Positions 27,205 through 36,402 are shown, numbered from the stretch's first letter. The stretch is DNA of 64,000 bases from Geminicoccus harenae (GCF_019800005.1 NZ_JABGCL010000020.1:38301-102300); one strand, 5' to 3'. Numbers and translations are program-made. The notes: generated by a model not told the origin, from the letters alone.

Positions 27205-27215
27205 GGCAAGAAGGA

Positions 27216-27239
27216 GGGGCCGGGCGACCGGCCCCTTTT
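27216..27239 (+). terminator. Rho-independent terminator
   Basis: A perfect 8-bp stem GGGGCCGG/CCGGCCCC closed by a GCGA loop is followed by TTTT. It lies 11 bases after the SDR stop and 4 bases before the end of the convergent kbp-like gene, so it ends the tct-SDR transcript. Confidence 0.85.
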
Positions 27240-27243
27240 CGAT

Positions 27244-27690
27244 TCAGCCCTGCCTGGGGATGCGCAGGACCTGGCCCGGATAGATCTTGTCCGGGTGCTT
27301 CAGCATCGGCTTGTTGGCCTCGAAGATGGCCGGGTACTTGCTGGCATCGCCATACTGGGCCTTGGCGATGGCCGAGAGCGTGTCGCCCTTCTCGACCGTG
27401 TAGAAGCTGGCGCCCTCCGCCTCTGCTGCCACGGCGGGAGCGATCTGGTCCTCGACCTTGGCCACGCCCGCGACGTTGCCCATGGCCAGGATGATCTTCT
27501 CCTTCTCCTCCTGGGACTTGGCCCCGCCCTTCACCGTCACCTTGTCGCCGTCCACCGCGACGTCCACGCCCGAGACGTCCAGCCCATGGCTCGCTGCCTC
27601 CTTCTTGAGCTCGTCGGCGGTGGGCGCCGCATCGGCGGTGCCGATGCCCAGCGAGCGGCCGGCCGCCTTGACGAAATCGATGAGGCCCAT
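27244..27690 (-). CDS. kbp: BON-LysM protein, Kbp (YgaU)-like
   Basis: 148 residues, nearly the 149 of E. coli Kbp. The start ATG 27690 has AAGGAG 7 bases upstream. Residues about 25-85 are a BON domain (VDVAVDGDKVTVKGGAKSQ) and residues 95-146 a LysM domain (YTVEKGDTLSAIAKAQYGD to PGQVLRIP). Both the order and spacing match Kbp, a cytoplasmic potassium-binding protein that responds to osmotic and envelope stress. No signal peptide is present. Confidence 0.88.
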   Translation of the reverse strand: MGLIDFVKAAGRSLGIGTADAAPTADELKKEAASHGLDVSGVDVAVDGDKVTVKGGAKSQEEKEKIILAMGNVAGVAKVEDQIAPAVAAEAEGASFYTVEKGDTLSAIAKAQYGDASKYPAIFEANKPMLKHPDKIYPGQVLRIPRQG

Positions 27691-27783
27691 GGCGCATCTC
27701 CTTGATTTGCGATTGAAGGAGGAACGGCGGCCGGGGACCGCGGTGCCGCTGGCGACAACGGTGCCCAGCATGAGGAGCCGAGC

Positions 27784-28782
27784 TTGAACCGCACCTTCTT
27801 CTGCGTGGACGGCCATACCTGCGGCAACCCGGTGCGGCTGGTGGCCGGCGGCGGGCCGGACCTCCAGGGTGCGACCATGTCCGAGAAGCGCCAGGACTTC
27901 CTGCGGCACTGGGACTGGGTGCGGACCTCGCTCATGTTCGAGCCGCGCGGCCACGACGTCATGTCCGGCTCGATCCTCTATCCGCCGACCACGCCCGACG
28001 GCGATGTCGGCATCCTGTTCATCGAGACCTCGGGCTGCCTGCCGATGTGCGGGCACGGCACGATCGGCACGGTCACCATGGCGATCGAGCAGGGCCATGT
28101 CGTGCCGAAGGCCAAGGGCCGGCTGCTGCTGGACGTGCCGGCCGGGCGGGTGGTGGCCGAGTACGAGCGGGACGGGCGGTTCGTCGAGAAGGTCAGGCTC
28201 ACCAACGTGCCCTCCTATCTCGCCATGAGCGAGGTGCGGGTGGAGTGCCCGGAACTGGGCGAGCTGGTGGTCGACATCGCCTATGGCGGCAATTTCTACG
28301 CGATCGTGGAGCCGCAGCCGAGCTTCCGGGACATGGCCGAGCTCTCGGCCGGGCAGATCCAGCGCCTCTCGCCGGAGCTGCGCCGCCGCCTGCAGGCCCT
28401 GGTCGAGCCGGTCCATCCGCTCGACCCGACCATCCGGGGGGTCAGCCACATCCAGTGGACCGGCAAGGCGACCCAGAAGGGGGCGCATGCCCGCAACGCC
28501 GTGTTCTATGGCGACAAGGCGATCGACCGCAGCCCGTGCGGCACCGGCACCTCGGCGCGCATGGCGCAGCTGGTTGCCAAGGGGCGGCTGAAGGTCGGTG
28601 ACGCTTTCGTCCACGAGAGCATCATCGGCTCGCTGTTCGAGGGCAGGGTGGAGGCGGCGACCGAGCTGGCCGGCATCCCGGCGATCATCCCGTCGATCGC
28701 CGGCTGGGCGCGCACCACCGGCTACAACACCATCATCGTGGACGACCGTGACCCGTTCTGGCGCGGGTTCTCACTGGTCTGA
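27784..28782 (+). CDS. Proline racemase family protein, probable 4-hydroxyproline 2-epimerase type
   Basis: 332 residues from a TTG at 27784 preceded by AGGAG. The two catalytic cysteines are Cys89 in LPMCGHGTIG and Cys252 in SPCGTGTSA, the pattern of true racemases/epimerases rather than of the dehydratase branch, where the first is Ser or Thr. GHDVMSGSIL and the length also fit hydroxyproline 2-epimerases. It would interconvert trans-4-hydroxy-L-proline and cis-4-hydroxy-D-proline. The rest of that pathway is not seen here, so other substrates remain possible. Confidence 0.88.
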   Translation: MNRTFFCVDGHTCGNPVRLVAGGGPDLQGATMSEKRQDFLRHWDWVRTSLMFEPRGHDVMSGSILYPPTTPDGDVGILFIETSGCLPMCGHGTIGTVTMAIEQGHVVPKAKGRLLLDVPAGRVVAEYERDGRFVEKVRLTNVPSYLAMSEVRVECPELGELVVDIAYGGNFYAIVEPQPSFRDMAELSAGQIQRLSPELRRRLQALVEPVHPLDPTIRGVSHIQWTGKATQKGAHARNAVFYGDKAIDRSPCGTGTSARMAQLVAKGRLKVGDAFVHESIIGSLFEGRVEAATELAGIPAIIPSIAGWARTTGYNTIIVDDRDPFWRGFSLV

Positions 28783-28993
28783 GGGCTAGTTAAGTCACTG
28801 AGTTAGCTGAAGAAAATTGGCCGCTCGGGTTCGTTTGTGCAAAAAGCGAATCGCCGCCTTCGCTTGGGGCCAAAGCCTGGCCTGAAGATCTGGCCGGCGA
28901 TGATAGCATGACCAGGCTCCGGCATGTCCGGAAATCGCCGATCGGCTGCGAGGTACCGGCGACGCCGCAGGGCGCCGTCGGCCCGACCGGGAT

Positions 28994-29401
28994 TCAGGCC
29001 TGCATCCCGAACTCCTCCTCGTCCTCCCCGGTCTCGTAGTCTTCCGGGGCCGGATAGATGTCGAAGGTCGTGTAGAGATCCGGGTCGATCACGATGCGCC
29101 CGGACTTCTTCAGCCGGTACCGGCCAGGCGCCGGTACGGTGAGATTGTCCAGGATGGCCGGGATGCTGAACACATCGCCGGTCACGTCGTCCTCGATCTC
29201 GATCGCGTCGGGCGAGGCCGCCACGATCCAGCCCGTGTACTGGGCGTGATCCTGCACGTTGCCGTCACGGTCCTTGAAGGTGTACCCGACCAGGATCCGC
29301 TGGCCGACCAGGGCCTGGAACTTGCCGTCGCGCTCGTCCTGCTGGGCCTGGATCAGGACGTTCTCGGGCCAGGCTCCGATTCGGCGCCATTTCGATGCCA
29401 T
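28994..29401 (-). CDS. Hypothetical protein, 135 aa
   Basis: The start ATG 29401 is chosen because a longer in-frame ATG would add a non-conserved leader. The protein begins with MASKWRRIG. It contains a beta-rich segment reading VGYTFKDRDGNVQDHAQYTG and IEIEDDVTGDVFSIPA, and has an acidic tail (EDYETGEDEEEFG). There is no signal or membrane segment. I do not recognise the family. It stands alone between two longer intergenic regions. Confidence 0.75.
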   Translation of the reverse strand: MASKWRRIGAWPENVLIQAQQDERDGKFQALVGQRILVGYTFKDRDGNVQDHAQYTGWIVAASPDAIEIEDDVTGDVFSIPAILDNLTVPAPGRYRLKKSGRIVIDPDLYTTFDIYPAPEDYETGEDEEEFGMQA

Positions 29402-29884
29402 GATGAATATCCGAAATGAAATGAATGGGCATGACGATGAAGGGCGGGCCGGGACATGGGGCACCTGTCGTATGGATAAAGTATGCGCGGCTTCTACGAG
29501 CGGGCCGTGGGCCGCGCCAGGAGCAGTTGCGGCATGCACGAAGAAATCAGCAGGTTGTGACGTGCCGGTCATGCTGCCCCGGGGTGGAGGATGCGGACGT
29601 CCAGGTCGCCGTCATGATGACGTTCGTTCATGTGCGGCCGGCGGTTACTTGCCGGCGGCGGTTGCGGGACCGCGCATGATCGCCTGATGCCGGCTTCTGC
29701 GTGCCGGCTGTCCCTGACGGAGATCTGCGGCATGGCCCTGTGCGCGTCGCTGCGCTGCTTCGCCAGCCGGTTCTTCGATAGGGTCGGGGCCGGGACCGGC
29801 TAGCCAGCTTGCGGCAGCCATGCTTGCCCTGGCCGGGGGACGAGCCGCACGACCGGTCCGTCCCGCCGAATACTGGGGCGGGCC
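29402..29884. other. Intergenic region without recognisable gene
   Basis: About 480 bases between divergent genes. No frame with coding character, RNA motif or clear promoter was found. Confidence 0.4.
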
Positions 29885-31147
29885 ATGTTCTCGGACGAAC
29901 TTCTCCATCGGCTGGCGGTGGCACTGGGCATCGGCCTGCTCATCGGGCTGGAGCGCGGCTGGCGGGCGCGGGACGAGGGGGAGGGCGAGCGTGCCGCGGG
30001 CTTTCGCACCTTCGCGCTGAGCGGCCTACTGGGCGGCATCTGTGCGGCCCTGGTGCCGCTCGCCGGGGCGCTGGTGCTGGCAGCCGGCCTCCTGGCCTTC
30101 AGCCTGGCCTTTGCCGCGTTCCACTGGCTGGAGGCGCAGGCCGACCAGGATTTCAGCGCCACCGGCGTGGTCGCGGGCATCCTCACCTTCGCGCTCGGCG
30201 CCTATGCGGTGCTGGGCGAGGTCCGGGTCGCGGTCGCGGCGGCCGTGGCGGTCGCCGCCCTGCTGGCGCTCAAGCAGCCACTCCATGCCTGGCTGCGGCG
30301 GCTGACCTGGCCGGAGATCCGCGCCGGGCTGGTGCTGCTGGCGATGAGCTTCCTGCTCCTGCCGCTCCTGCCGGACCGCCCGGTCGATCCCTGGGACGCG
30401 CTCAACCCGGCCGAGATCTGGCTGCTGGCGATCATCATCGCGGCCCTGTCCTTCGTCGGCTATGTCGCGGTGCGGATCATCGGCGCGCGGGCCGGGATCG
30501 TGCTGCTGGCCGTGGCCGGGGCACTCGCCTCGTCCACGGCGGTGACGCTCACCCTGGCGCGGATGGCCAAGGGGAGGGCGGAGGGAGCGGGCGTGCTGGC
30601 CGGCGGCATCCTGCTGGCGAGTGCCGTAATGGTCGGCCGGGTGCTGGTGGTCACCTTTGCGCTGAACCCGGCGCTGGTGCTGCCGCTGGCCTGGCCACTC
30701 GGCACGGCGATCCTGGTGTTCCTGGCGGGCGGCGGCTTTCTGCTGCTGCGCCGTACCGGCGGGGAGGGCGAGGGGCCGGAGCTGACGCTGACCAACCCGC
30801 TGGAGCTCGGGGTCGCCCTGAAGATGGCGGCGATCATCGCAGTCGTCATGCTGCTGGCCAAGCTCGTGGGCGACCGGTTCGGCGATACCGGTCTCTACGT
30901 CCTGGCCGCCGTTTCCGGCCTCGCCGATGTGGACGCCCTGACCCTGTCGATGGCGCGGATGGCCGGCAGCGGCATCTCGCTGGAAGTGGCCGCGGGGGCG
31001 ATTGCCATCGCCGTCGCGGTGAACACGGCCGTCAAGTGCGTCATGGCGGGTGCGCTCGGCTCACCACGGCTGGCGGTGCTGGTGACCGGCGGGAGCGCGG
31101 TCGCGATCGCTGCCGGGGCCGGTGCGTTCCTGCTGGCCCAGGGCTGA
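29885..31147 (+). CDS. MgtC/DUF4010 family membrane protein
   Basis: 420 residues with about eleven to thirteen membrane segments. The N-terminal domain has the MgtC pattern ALGIGLLIGLERGW near residues 12-25 and RTFALSGLLGG near 42-52. The C-terminal half is the DUF4010 domain, with GALASSTAVTLTLARMA and GLADVDALTLSMARMA as internally repeated motifs. Function is not established; family members are linked to ion homeostasis. It is followed by the arsenic operon, but a separate promoter lies between them. Confidence 0.88.
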   Translation: MFSDELLHRLAVALGIGLLIGLERGWRARDEGEGERAAGFRTFALSGLLGGICAALVPLAGALVLAAGLLAFSLAFAAFHWLEAQADQDFSATGVVAGILTFALGAYAVLGEVRVAVAAAVAVAALLALKQPLHAWLRRLTWPEIRAGLVLLAMSFLLLPLLPDRPVDPWDALNPAEIWLLAIIIAALSFVGYVAVRIIGARAGIVLLAVAGALASSTAVTLTLARMAKGRAEGAGVLAGGILLASAVMVGRVLVVTFALNPALVLPLAWPLGTAILVFLAGGGFLLLRRTGGEGEGPELTLTNPLELGVALKMAAIIAVVMLLAKLVGDRFGDTGLYVLAAVSGLADVDALTLSMARMAGSGISLEVAAGAIAIAVAVNTAVKCVMAGALGSPRLAVLVTGGSAVAIAAGAGAFLLAQG

Positions 31148-31202
31148 ACGGCGAGGCGGTCCCGCTCATCCTTGGTTCGGCCGCACCCTGAGGGCAGGCC
31201 GA

Positions 31203-31241
31203 TTGACGGCCGACGATCATATCGTTAAATCTGGATATATG
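31203..31241 (+). promoter_or_regulatory. arsR promoter and ArsR operator
   Basis: A TTGACG -35 element at 31203-31208 is followed 16 bases later by TTAAAT at 31225-31230. An imperfect inverted repeat CATATC-N10-GATATATG (about 31218-31242) overlaps the -10 box and the arsR ATG at 31239. AT-rich dyads of this kind bind ArsR/SmtB repressors. The short distance from the -10 box to the ATG, with no Shine-Dalgarno, suggests a leaderless mRNA. Confidence 0.65.
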
Positions 31242-31592
31242 GATGCACCTGCCGTCGTCGAGGCCCTGGCGGCCCTGGCCCAGGCCACCAGGCTGGAAAC
31301 CTTCCGCCTGCTGGTGAAGCACGAGCCGGATGGCCTGCCGGCCGGCGAGATCGCGCGCCTGCTGGGCGTGCCGCAGAACACGATGTCGGCGCATCTGGCG
31401 ATCCTCGCCCGGGCGGGGCTGGCCAGATCGGAGCGCCAGGGGCGGTCGGTCATCTACCGGGCCGGGCTGGACGGGCTGCGGGCGCTGACCCTCTACCTCG
31501 TCAAGGACTGCTGCGCCGGAAGCCCCGAACTGTGCGGGCCGCTGCTCACCGAGCTGCTGCCCTGCTGCCCGCCTCAGCCGAGATCCTCATGA
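31239..31592 (+). CDS. arsR: ArsR-family metalloid-responsive repressor
   Basis: 117 residues forming a winged helix: LAQATRLETFRLLVKHEP, then the recognition helix region IARLLGVPQNTMSAHLAILARAGL. The wing is RSERQGRSVIYRA. The C-terminal tail DCCAGSPELCGP plus PCC provides cysteines for As(III), as in alphaproteobacterial ArsR proteins that sense through C-terminal Cys pairs. It should repress its own operon (arsR-arsC-acr3-arsH) until arsenite binds. The stop overlaps the arsC start by 4 bases. Confidence 0.93.
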   Translation: MDAPAVVEALAALAQATRLETFRLLVKHEPDGLPAGEIARLLGVPQNTMSAHLAILARAGLARSERQGRSVIYRAGLDGLRALTLYLVKDCCAGSPELCGPLLTELLPCCPPQPRSS

Positions 31593-32011
31593 CCGTCACC
31601 ATCTATCACAACCCGGCCTGCGGCACGTCCCGCAACACGCTCGGCCTGATCCGCAACAGCGGCGAGGAGCCGGTGGTCATCGAGTATCTGAAGACCCCGC
31701 CCGACCGGGACGAACTGGTGAGCCTGATCGACCGCATGGGCATCGGCGTGCGCGACCTCCTGCGCGAGAAGGGCACGCCTTTTGCCGAGCTGGGCCTGGG
31801 CGATCCCTCCCTCACCGACGAGCAACTCGTCGACGCGATGCTGGAACATCCCATCCTGATCAACCGGCCGATCGTGGTCACCCCGCTGGGCGTGAAGCTC
31901 TGCCGGCCGTCCGAGACCGTGCTCGACATCCTGCCGAACCCGCAGCAGGGCGCGTTCACCAGGGAAGATGGCCAGCAGGTCGTCGCCGCCGACGGCCGCC
32001 GCCTCGTCTGA
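31589..32011 (+). CDS. arsC: Glutaredoxin-type arsenate reductase
   Basis: 140 residues, as in the E. coli plasmid R773 ArsC class. The catalytic motif HNPACGTSR gives His7, Cys11 and Arg15. NRPIVVTPLGVKLCRPSE near residues 94-111 holds the further arginines that bind arsenate. It reduces As(V) to As(III) with glutathione and glutaredoxin, feeding the Acr3 exporter encoded downstream. Confidence 0.96.
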   Translation: MTVTIYHNPACGTSRNTLGLIRNSGEEPVVIEYLKTPPDRDELVSLIDRMGIGVRDLLREKGTPFAELGLGDPSLTDEQLVDAMLEHPILINRPIVVTPLGVKLCRPSETVLDILPNPQQGAFTREDGQQVVAADGRRLV

Positions 32012-32031
32012 TCTCCTGCCAGGAACATCCC

Positions 32032-33111
32032 ATGGCTTCGCCAGCGCCGGCCTCCCGGCTGTCCTTTCTCGACCGCTACCTGACCGTCTGGATCTTCGCC
32101 GCGATGGCGCTGGGCGTCCTGCTCGGCACCCTGTTCGACGGGCTGCCGGCGGCCCTCGACCGGCTGTCGGTGGGCACCACCAACATCCCGATCGCGATCG
32201 GCCTGATCCTGATGATGTACCCGCCGCTGGCGAAGGTGCGCTACGAGGAGCTGCACCAGGTGTTCGCCGACAAGCGGGTGCTGGCCCTGTCCCTGGTCCA
32301 GAACTGGCTGATCGGGCCGGTGCTGATGTTCGTGCTGGCGGTGATCTTCCTGCGCGACCAGCCCGAATACATGACCGGCCTGATCCTGATCGGCCTGGCC
32401 CGCTGCATCGCGATGGTGCTGGTCTGGAACCAGCTGGCGCGCGGCGACAACCAGTATGTGGCCGGGCTGGTGGCGTTCAACTCGATCTTCCAGATCCTGT
32501 TCTTCAGCATCTATGCCTGGATCTTCCTCACCGTCCTGCCGCCTCTGTTCGGGCTGGAGGGCAGCGTGATCGATGTCGGCTTCTGGACGATCGCCGAGGC
32601 AGTGCTGATCTATCTGGGCATCCCGTTCCTGGCGGGCTTTCTGACCCGGCGCATCCTGGTCGCCCGGAAGGGACAGGGCTGGTACGAGCGGGAATTCCTG
32701 CCGCGGATCGGGCCGGTCACGCTGGCAGCACTGCTGTTCACCATCGTCGCGATGTTCAGCCTGAAGGGCGGCGACCTGGTCCGGCTGCCGCTCGACGCGC
32801 TGCGGATCGCCATCCCGCTCTCGCTCTACTTCCTGATCCAGTTCGTGATCAGCTTCGCCATGGGCCGGCTGATCGAGGCGGACTACCCGCGCACCACCGC
32901 AATCGCGTTCACCGCCGCCGGCAACAATTTCGAGCTGGCCATCGCGGTGGCCATCGCCGCCTTCGGCCTGGCCTCGCCGGTGGCGTTTGCCGCGGTGATC
33001 GGCCCGCTGGTCGAGGTGCCGGTGCTGATCCTGCTGGTGCATGTAGCGCTCCGCCTGGGCCAGCGCTTCTTCCCCCGAGACCGTGCCGTCCATGCGGCCA
33101 TCAAGGCATGA
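32032..33111 (+). CDS. acr3: Arsenite efflux permease, ACR3 family
   Basis: 359 residues with ten membrane segments. The ACR3 hallmark GLARCIAMVLVWNQLARGD near residues 123-141 includes the conserved Cys in the fourth segment, and TTAIAFTAAGNNFELAIAVA near 289-308 is the second conserved site. It extrudes As(III) using the proton gradient. Its stop overlaps the arsH start by 4 bases. Confidence 0.96.
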   Translation: MASPAPASRLSFLDRYLTVWIFAAMALGVLLGTLFDGLPAALDRLSVGTTNIPIAIGLILMMYPPLAKVRYEELHQVFADKRVLALSLVQNWLIGPVLMFVLAVIFLRDQPEYMTGLILIGLARCIAMVLVWNQLARGDNQYVAGLVAFNSIFQILFFSIYAWIFLTVLPPLFGLEGSVIDVGFWTIAEAVLIYLGIPFLAGFLTRRILVARKGQGWYEREFLPRIGPVTLAALLFTIVAMFSLKGGDLVRLPLDALRIAIPLSLYFLIQFVISFAMGRLIEADYPRTTAIAFTAAGNNFELAIAVAIAAFGLASPVAFAAVIGPLVEVPVLILLVHVALRLGQRFFPRDRAVHAAIKA

Positions 33112-33824
33112 CCATGCGCCTGCGCGACCTTCCCGACCCCGACCATCTGCCGGCCCTGGACATGGCCTGTGCCCTTCAGCGCCCGGGCACCGGTCTTGCC
33201 AGCGACGGGCACCCGCCGCGCATCCTGCTGCTCTACGGCTCGCTGCGCCCGCGTTCCTTCTCGCGCCTCGCGGTCGAGGAGGCCGCGCGGCTCCTGCGCT
33301 TCTTCGGCGCGGAGACCCGGATCTTCGACCCGTCCGACCTGCCTTTTCCCGACCAGGTGCAGGGCGAGGTCCACCCGGCCGTGCAGGAACTGCGCGAGCA
33401 CGCGATCTGGTCCGAAGGGCAGGTCTGGTGCAGCCCGGAGCGCCACGGCCAGATCACCGGGCTGATCAAGGCCCAGATCGACCACCTGCCGCTGGCGATC
33501 GGGGGGATCCGCCCGACCCAGGGGCGTACGCTGGCGGTCATGCAGGTCTCGGGCGGCTCGCAGAGCTTCAACGCGGTCAACACGCTGCGGCTGCTCGGGC
33601 GCTGGATGCGGATGTTCACCATCCCCAACCAGTCCAGCGTCGCCAAGGCCTATCAGGAGTTCGACGAGCAGGGGCGGATGCGGCCGTCGCCCTATTATGA
33701 CCGGATCGTCGACGTGATGGAGGAACTGGTGCGCTTCACCCTGCTCACCCGCTCCCATGTCGACCAGCTCACCGACCGGTACAGCGAGCGCAAGGAGCGC
33801 TTCAGGCTTCCCGAAGCGATGTGA
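33108..33824 (+). CDS. arsH: ArsH, NADPH-dependent FMN oxidoreductase for organoarsenicals
   Basis: 238 residues. The FMN phosphate loop is GSLRPRSFSR near residues 43-52. SGGSQSFNAVNTLRLLGRWMRMF near 142-164 is the ArsH-specific segment. The protein lacks membrane segments. ArsH oxidises trivalent organoarsenicals and reduces quinones. It is the last gene of the operon; a strong hairpin follows 4 bases after its stop. Confidence 0.95.
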   Translation: MTMRLRDLPDPDHLPALDMACALQRPGTGLASDGHPPRILLLYGSLRPRSFSRLAVEEAARLLRFFGAETRIFDPSDLPFPDQVQGEVHPAVQELREHAIWSEGQVWCSPERHGQITGLIKAQIDHLPLAIGGIRPTQGRTLAVMQVSGGSQSFNAVNTLRLLGRWMRMFTIPNQSSVAKAYQEFDEQGRMRPSPYYDRIVDVMEELVRFTLLTRSHVDQLTDRYSERKERFRLPEAM

Positions 33825-33828
33825 GCCG

Positions 33829-33855
33829 CCTGCCGGCGGGGCATCCGCCGGCAGG
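33829..33855. terminator. Terminator-like hairpin between convergent arsH and denD
   Basis: A perfect 11-bp inverted repeat CCTGCCGGCGG/CCGCCGGCAGG with a GGCAT loop lies between the arsH stop and the convergent denD stop. There is no T-tract on either side, so it may be a bidirectional but inefficient terminator or an mRNA 3'-end stabiliser. Confidence 0.55.
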
Positions 33856-33865
33856 ACAACGGGCT

Positions 33866-34840
33866 CTACTTCGCCCAGCTGCCGCCGAGCTCGTCGTCGA
33901 TATGCGCCTGGATGATCTCCTCCAGGCTGCTGTCGCGCTGGAAGCCCAGCTGCTCCGCGCGGGTAGGCGCGAAGGTGGTGGGCCAGCCGGCGACGATCTT
34001 CTGGATGAACGGGTCGGGGGTCCAGGTGACGCGATCGACGACCTGCCTGGAGGTGACGCGCTCCAGGGCCGCCATCATCTCGGCCTGGGTGTAGGTGAGG
34101 CCCGGCAGGGTGAGGGAGCGGACCTGGCCGATCTCCTCGGACGGGATGGTGGCGGCGTGGACCAGGGCGTCGATCACCTTGCGCGGCGACAGGCTGTACA
34201 TCCTGGCTTCCGGGGCCACCGGGCAGACCACGCTCTCGCCGGCCAGCGGCTCGCGCACGATCGAGCTGGCGAAGCTGGAGGCGGCGGCGTTCGGCCGGCC
34301 GGGGCGGACCACGATGGTGGGCAGGCGCAGCGAGCGGCCGTCGATCATGCCCTTGCGTGAATAGTCGGCGACCAGCAGCTCGCAGGCGGCCTTCTGCGCG
34401 CCGTACGAGGTCTGGGGGGTGAGGATCTGCGCGTCCGGGATCGGGTCGGGCAGCGGGCCGCCGAAGGCCGCGACCGAGGAGGTGAAGATCAGCTTCGGCA
34501 CATGGCCGGCCCGGCGGGCGGCGTCCAGCACGTTGAGCGTGCCGGTCAGGTTGACCCGATAGCCCAGGTCGAAGTCCTGCTCGCATTCGCCGCTGACGGC
34601 GGAGGCCAGGTGCCAGACGATGCCGGGCTGGTTGCCCATGAGGATGCCCACCTGGGTGGAAGCGGACAGGTCGCCGGTGATCACCTCGAGCCGGTCGTCC
34701 GCGGGCAGGCCCTGCGGGGCCACCACGTCGAAGCAGGTGATCCGCTCGATCTTCTCGCCGCAGACCCGGCCGTCCTTCAGGAGGCGGGCGATCAGCTTCC
34801 TGCCGATGAAGCCGGCCCCGCCCGTGACCAGAACGCGCAT
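33866..34840 (-). CDS. denD: NAD-dependent epimerase/dehydratase fold, D-erythronate dehydrogenase (DenD)-like
   Basis: 324 residues from ATG 34840. The NAD loop is TGGAGFIG at residues 7-14. The active-site region has TSSVAAFGGPLP and SYGAQKAACE (Y-x3-K). The segments RLPTIVVRPGRPNAAASSFAS and REPLAGESVVCPV are characteristic of DenD-type enzymes, which oxidise D-erythronate at C2 in the four-carbon acid sugar pathway. No kinase or decarboxylase partner of that pathway is in the window. It is divergent from a sugar ABC importer, which could supply the substrate. Confidence 0.8.
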   Translation of the reverse strand: MRVLVTGGAGFIGRKLIARLLKDGRVCGEKIERITCFDVVAPQGLPADDRLEVITGDLSASTQVGILMGNQPGIVWHLASAVSGECEQDFDLGYRVNLTGTLNVLDAARRAGHVPKLIFTSSVAAFGGPLPDPIPDAQILTPQTSYGAQKAACELLVADYSRKGMIDGRSLRLPTIVVRPGRPNAAASSFASSIVREPLAGESVVCPVAPEARMYSLSPRKVIDALVHAATIPSEEIGQVRSLTLPGLTYTQAEMMAALERVTSRQVVDRVTWTPDPFIQKIVAGWPTTFAPTRAEQLGFQRDSSLEEIIQAHIDDELGGSWAK

Positions 34841-34985
34841 CCCCAATTCTCCCTGCCGCGCCTTCGCTGGCGATCTCCTAGCCCGCAACCGATCCCGTGA
34901 CCATCGCGCCTTGACCGATCCCTTGGGGTTCCGCATGACAGGTCGGGTAACAAAGATGATTAATGCCTGCAGGGAGGCGAACAGG

Positions 34986-36329
34986 ATGCGGTCGTTCAAC
35001 CGTCGATCCACCTTGGGACTGATGTCCGGAGGACTGATGGCCGGCGTGGCCGGCGGGACGCTGCTCGGCCGGGGTGCCCGGGCCGAGGTCGTGGCGGCCG
35101 ACGTGCCGGCACCCGGCTACGAGATCGAGAGTGGTGCGGAGCTGCGCGTCCTGCGCCCCGCCAAGTTCGTGGCCGGTGACGAGGAACTGTTCCTGGCCAA
35201 CTCCAAGAAGTTCACCGACCAGACCGGGGTCGCCGTCCGGGTCGACCAGGAAAGCTGGCAGGATCTGCGGCCGAAGACCGCCGTCGCCGCCAATGTCGGC
35301 ACCGGGCCGGACATCGTGCTGGCCTGGAACGACGACCCGCACCAGTACCCGGAGAAGATCCTCGATCTGACCGATCTCGCCGACTATCTCGGCAAGAAGT
35401 ACGGCGGCTGGGCGCCGCTCGCCGAGACCATGGGCAAGGGCCCGGACGGCAACTGGATCTGCATCCCGGTGGGTGCTTCCGGTGGCAAGATGGTCTACCG
35501 CGACTCCTGGATGAAGGAGGCCGGGTTCTCCGAGTTCCCGAAGGACACGGCGGGCTTCCTGGAGCTGGCCAAGGCGCTGCAGGGCATCGGCCATCCGGTC
35601 GGCTTCACGCTGGGCCAGGCCGAGGGCGACGCCAACACGTTCTGCCACTGGATGCTCTGGGCGCACGGCGCCTCGGTGGTCGACGAGAACGGCAAGGTGA
35701 CGCTGGATTCGCCGGAGACCCGCGCGGCCCTGGCCTATGGCACCGAGCTCTACAAGACCTTCATCCCGGGCACCCTGTCCTGGCTGGACCCGTCCAACAA
35801 CAAGGCGTTCCTGGCCGGCGAGGTCTCGGTCGTCGCCAACGGCATCTCGGTCTATTACGCCGCCAAGACCTCGGACGACCCGAACGTCAAGGCGCTGGCC
35901 GAGGATATCGGCCATGCCGCCATGCCGATCGGCCCGGTCGGCCGGCCGACCGAGACGGCGCTGACCGTGAGCGGCATGATCTTCGGGCACACCAAGTACC
36001 CGAACGCCGCCAAGGAATATCTGCGCTTCATGATGGAGAAGGAGCAGTACGGGCCCTGGCAGGAGGCCAGCATCGGCTACTGGGCGCACTCGCTCAACGC
36101 CTATGACGGCAACCCGATCTGGACGGCAGACCCCAAGCACACGCCGTACCAGAAGATCATGACCGAATCGCTGCCCTACGGGTACAAGGGGCCGCTCGGC
36201 TATGCGAGTGCCGGCACGCTCGCCGACTATATCGTGGTGACCATGGTTTCCTCCGTGGTCAGCGGCGCTGCCTCGCCCGACGATGCGATTGCGGAAGCGA
36301 CCCGCCGCGCCGAGCGCTATTATCGCTGA
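34986..36329 (+). CDS. CUT1-type ABC transporter sugar-binding protein, Tat-exported
   Basis: 447 residues. The N-terminus NRRSTLGLMSGGLMAGVAGG carries twin arginines and a mild hydrophobic stretch ending GRGARAEVVA, a Tat signal. The mature part is a family 1 solute-binding fold: GPDIVLAWNDDPHQYPEKI, ICIPVGASGGKMVYRDSWM and FLAGEVSVVANG are typical. The two permease genes follow. The ligand may be a sugar or sugar acid. Confidence 0.9.
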   Translation: MRSFNRRSTLGLMSGGLMAGVAGGTLLGRGARAEVVAADVPAPGYEIESGAELRVLRPAKFVAGDEELFLANSKKFTDQTGVAVRVDQESWQDLRPKTAVAANVGTGPDIVLAWNDDPHQYPEKILDLTDLADYLGKKYGGWAPLAETMGKGPDGNWICIPVGASGGKMVYRDSWMKEAGFSEFPKDTAGFLELAKALQGIGHPVGFTLGQAEGDANTFCHWMLWAHGASVVDENGKVTLDSPETRAALAYGTELYKTFIPGTLSWLDPSNNKAFLAGEVSVVANGISVYYAAKTSDDPNVKALAEDIGHAAMPIGPVGRPTETALTVSGMIFGHTKYPNAAKEYLRFMMEKEQYGPWQEASIGYWAHSLNAYDGNPIWTADPKHTPYQKIMTESLPYGYKGPLGYASAGTLADYIVVTMVSSVVSGAASPDDAIAEATRRAERYYR

Positions 36330-36402
36330 GCCTTGACCGGATGGCCGGGCCCGCCCTCGGCGGCCCGGCCACCGCACGATGCGCAATTCCCTGGGAGGAA
36401 CC

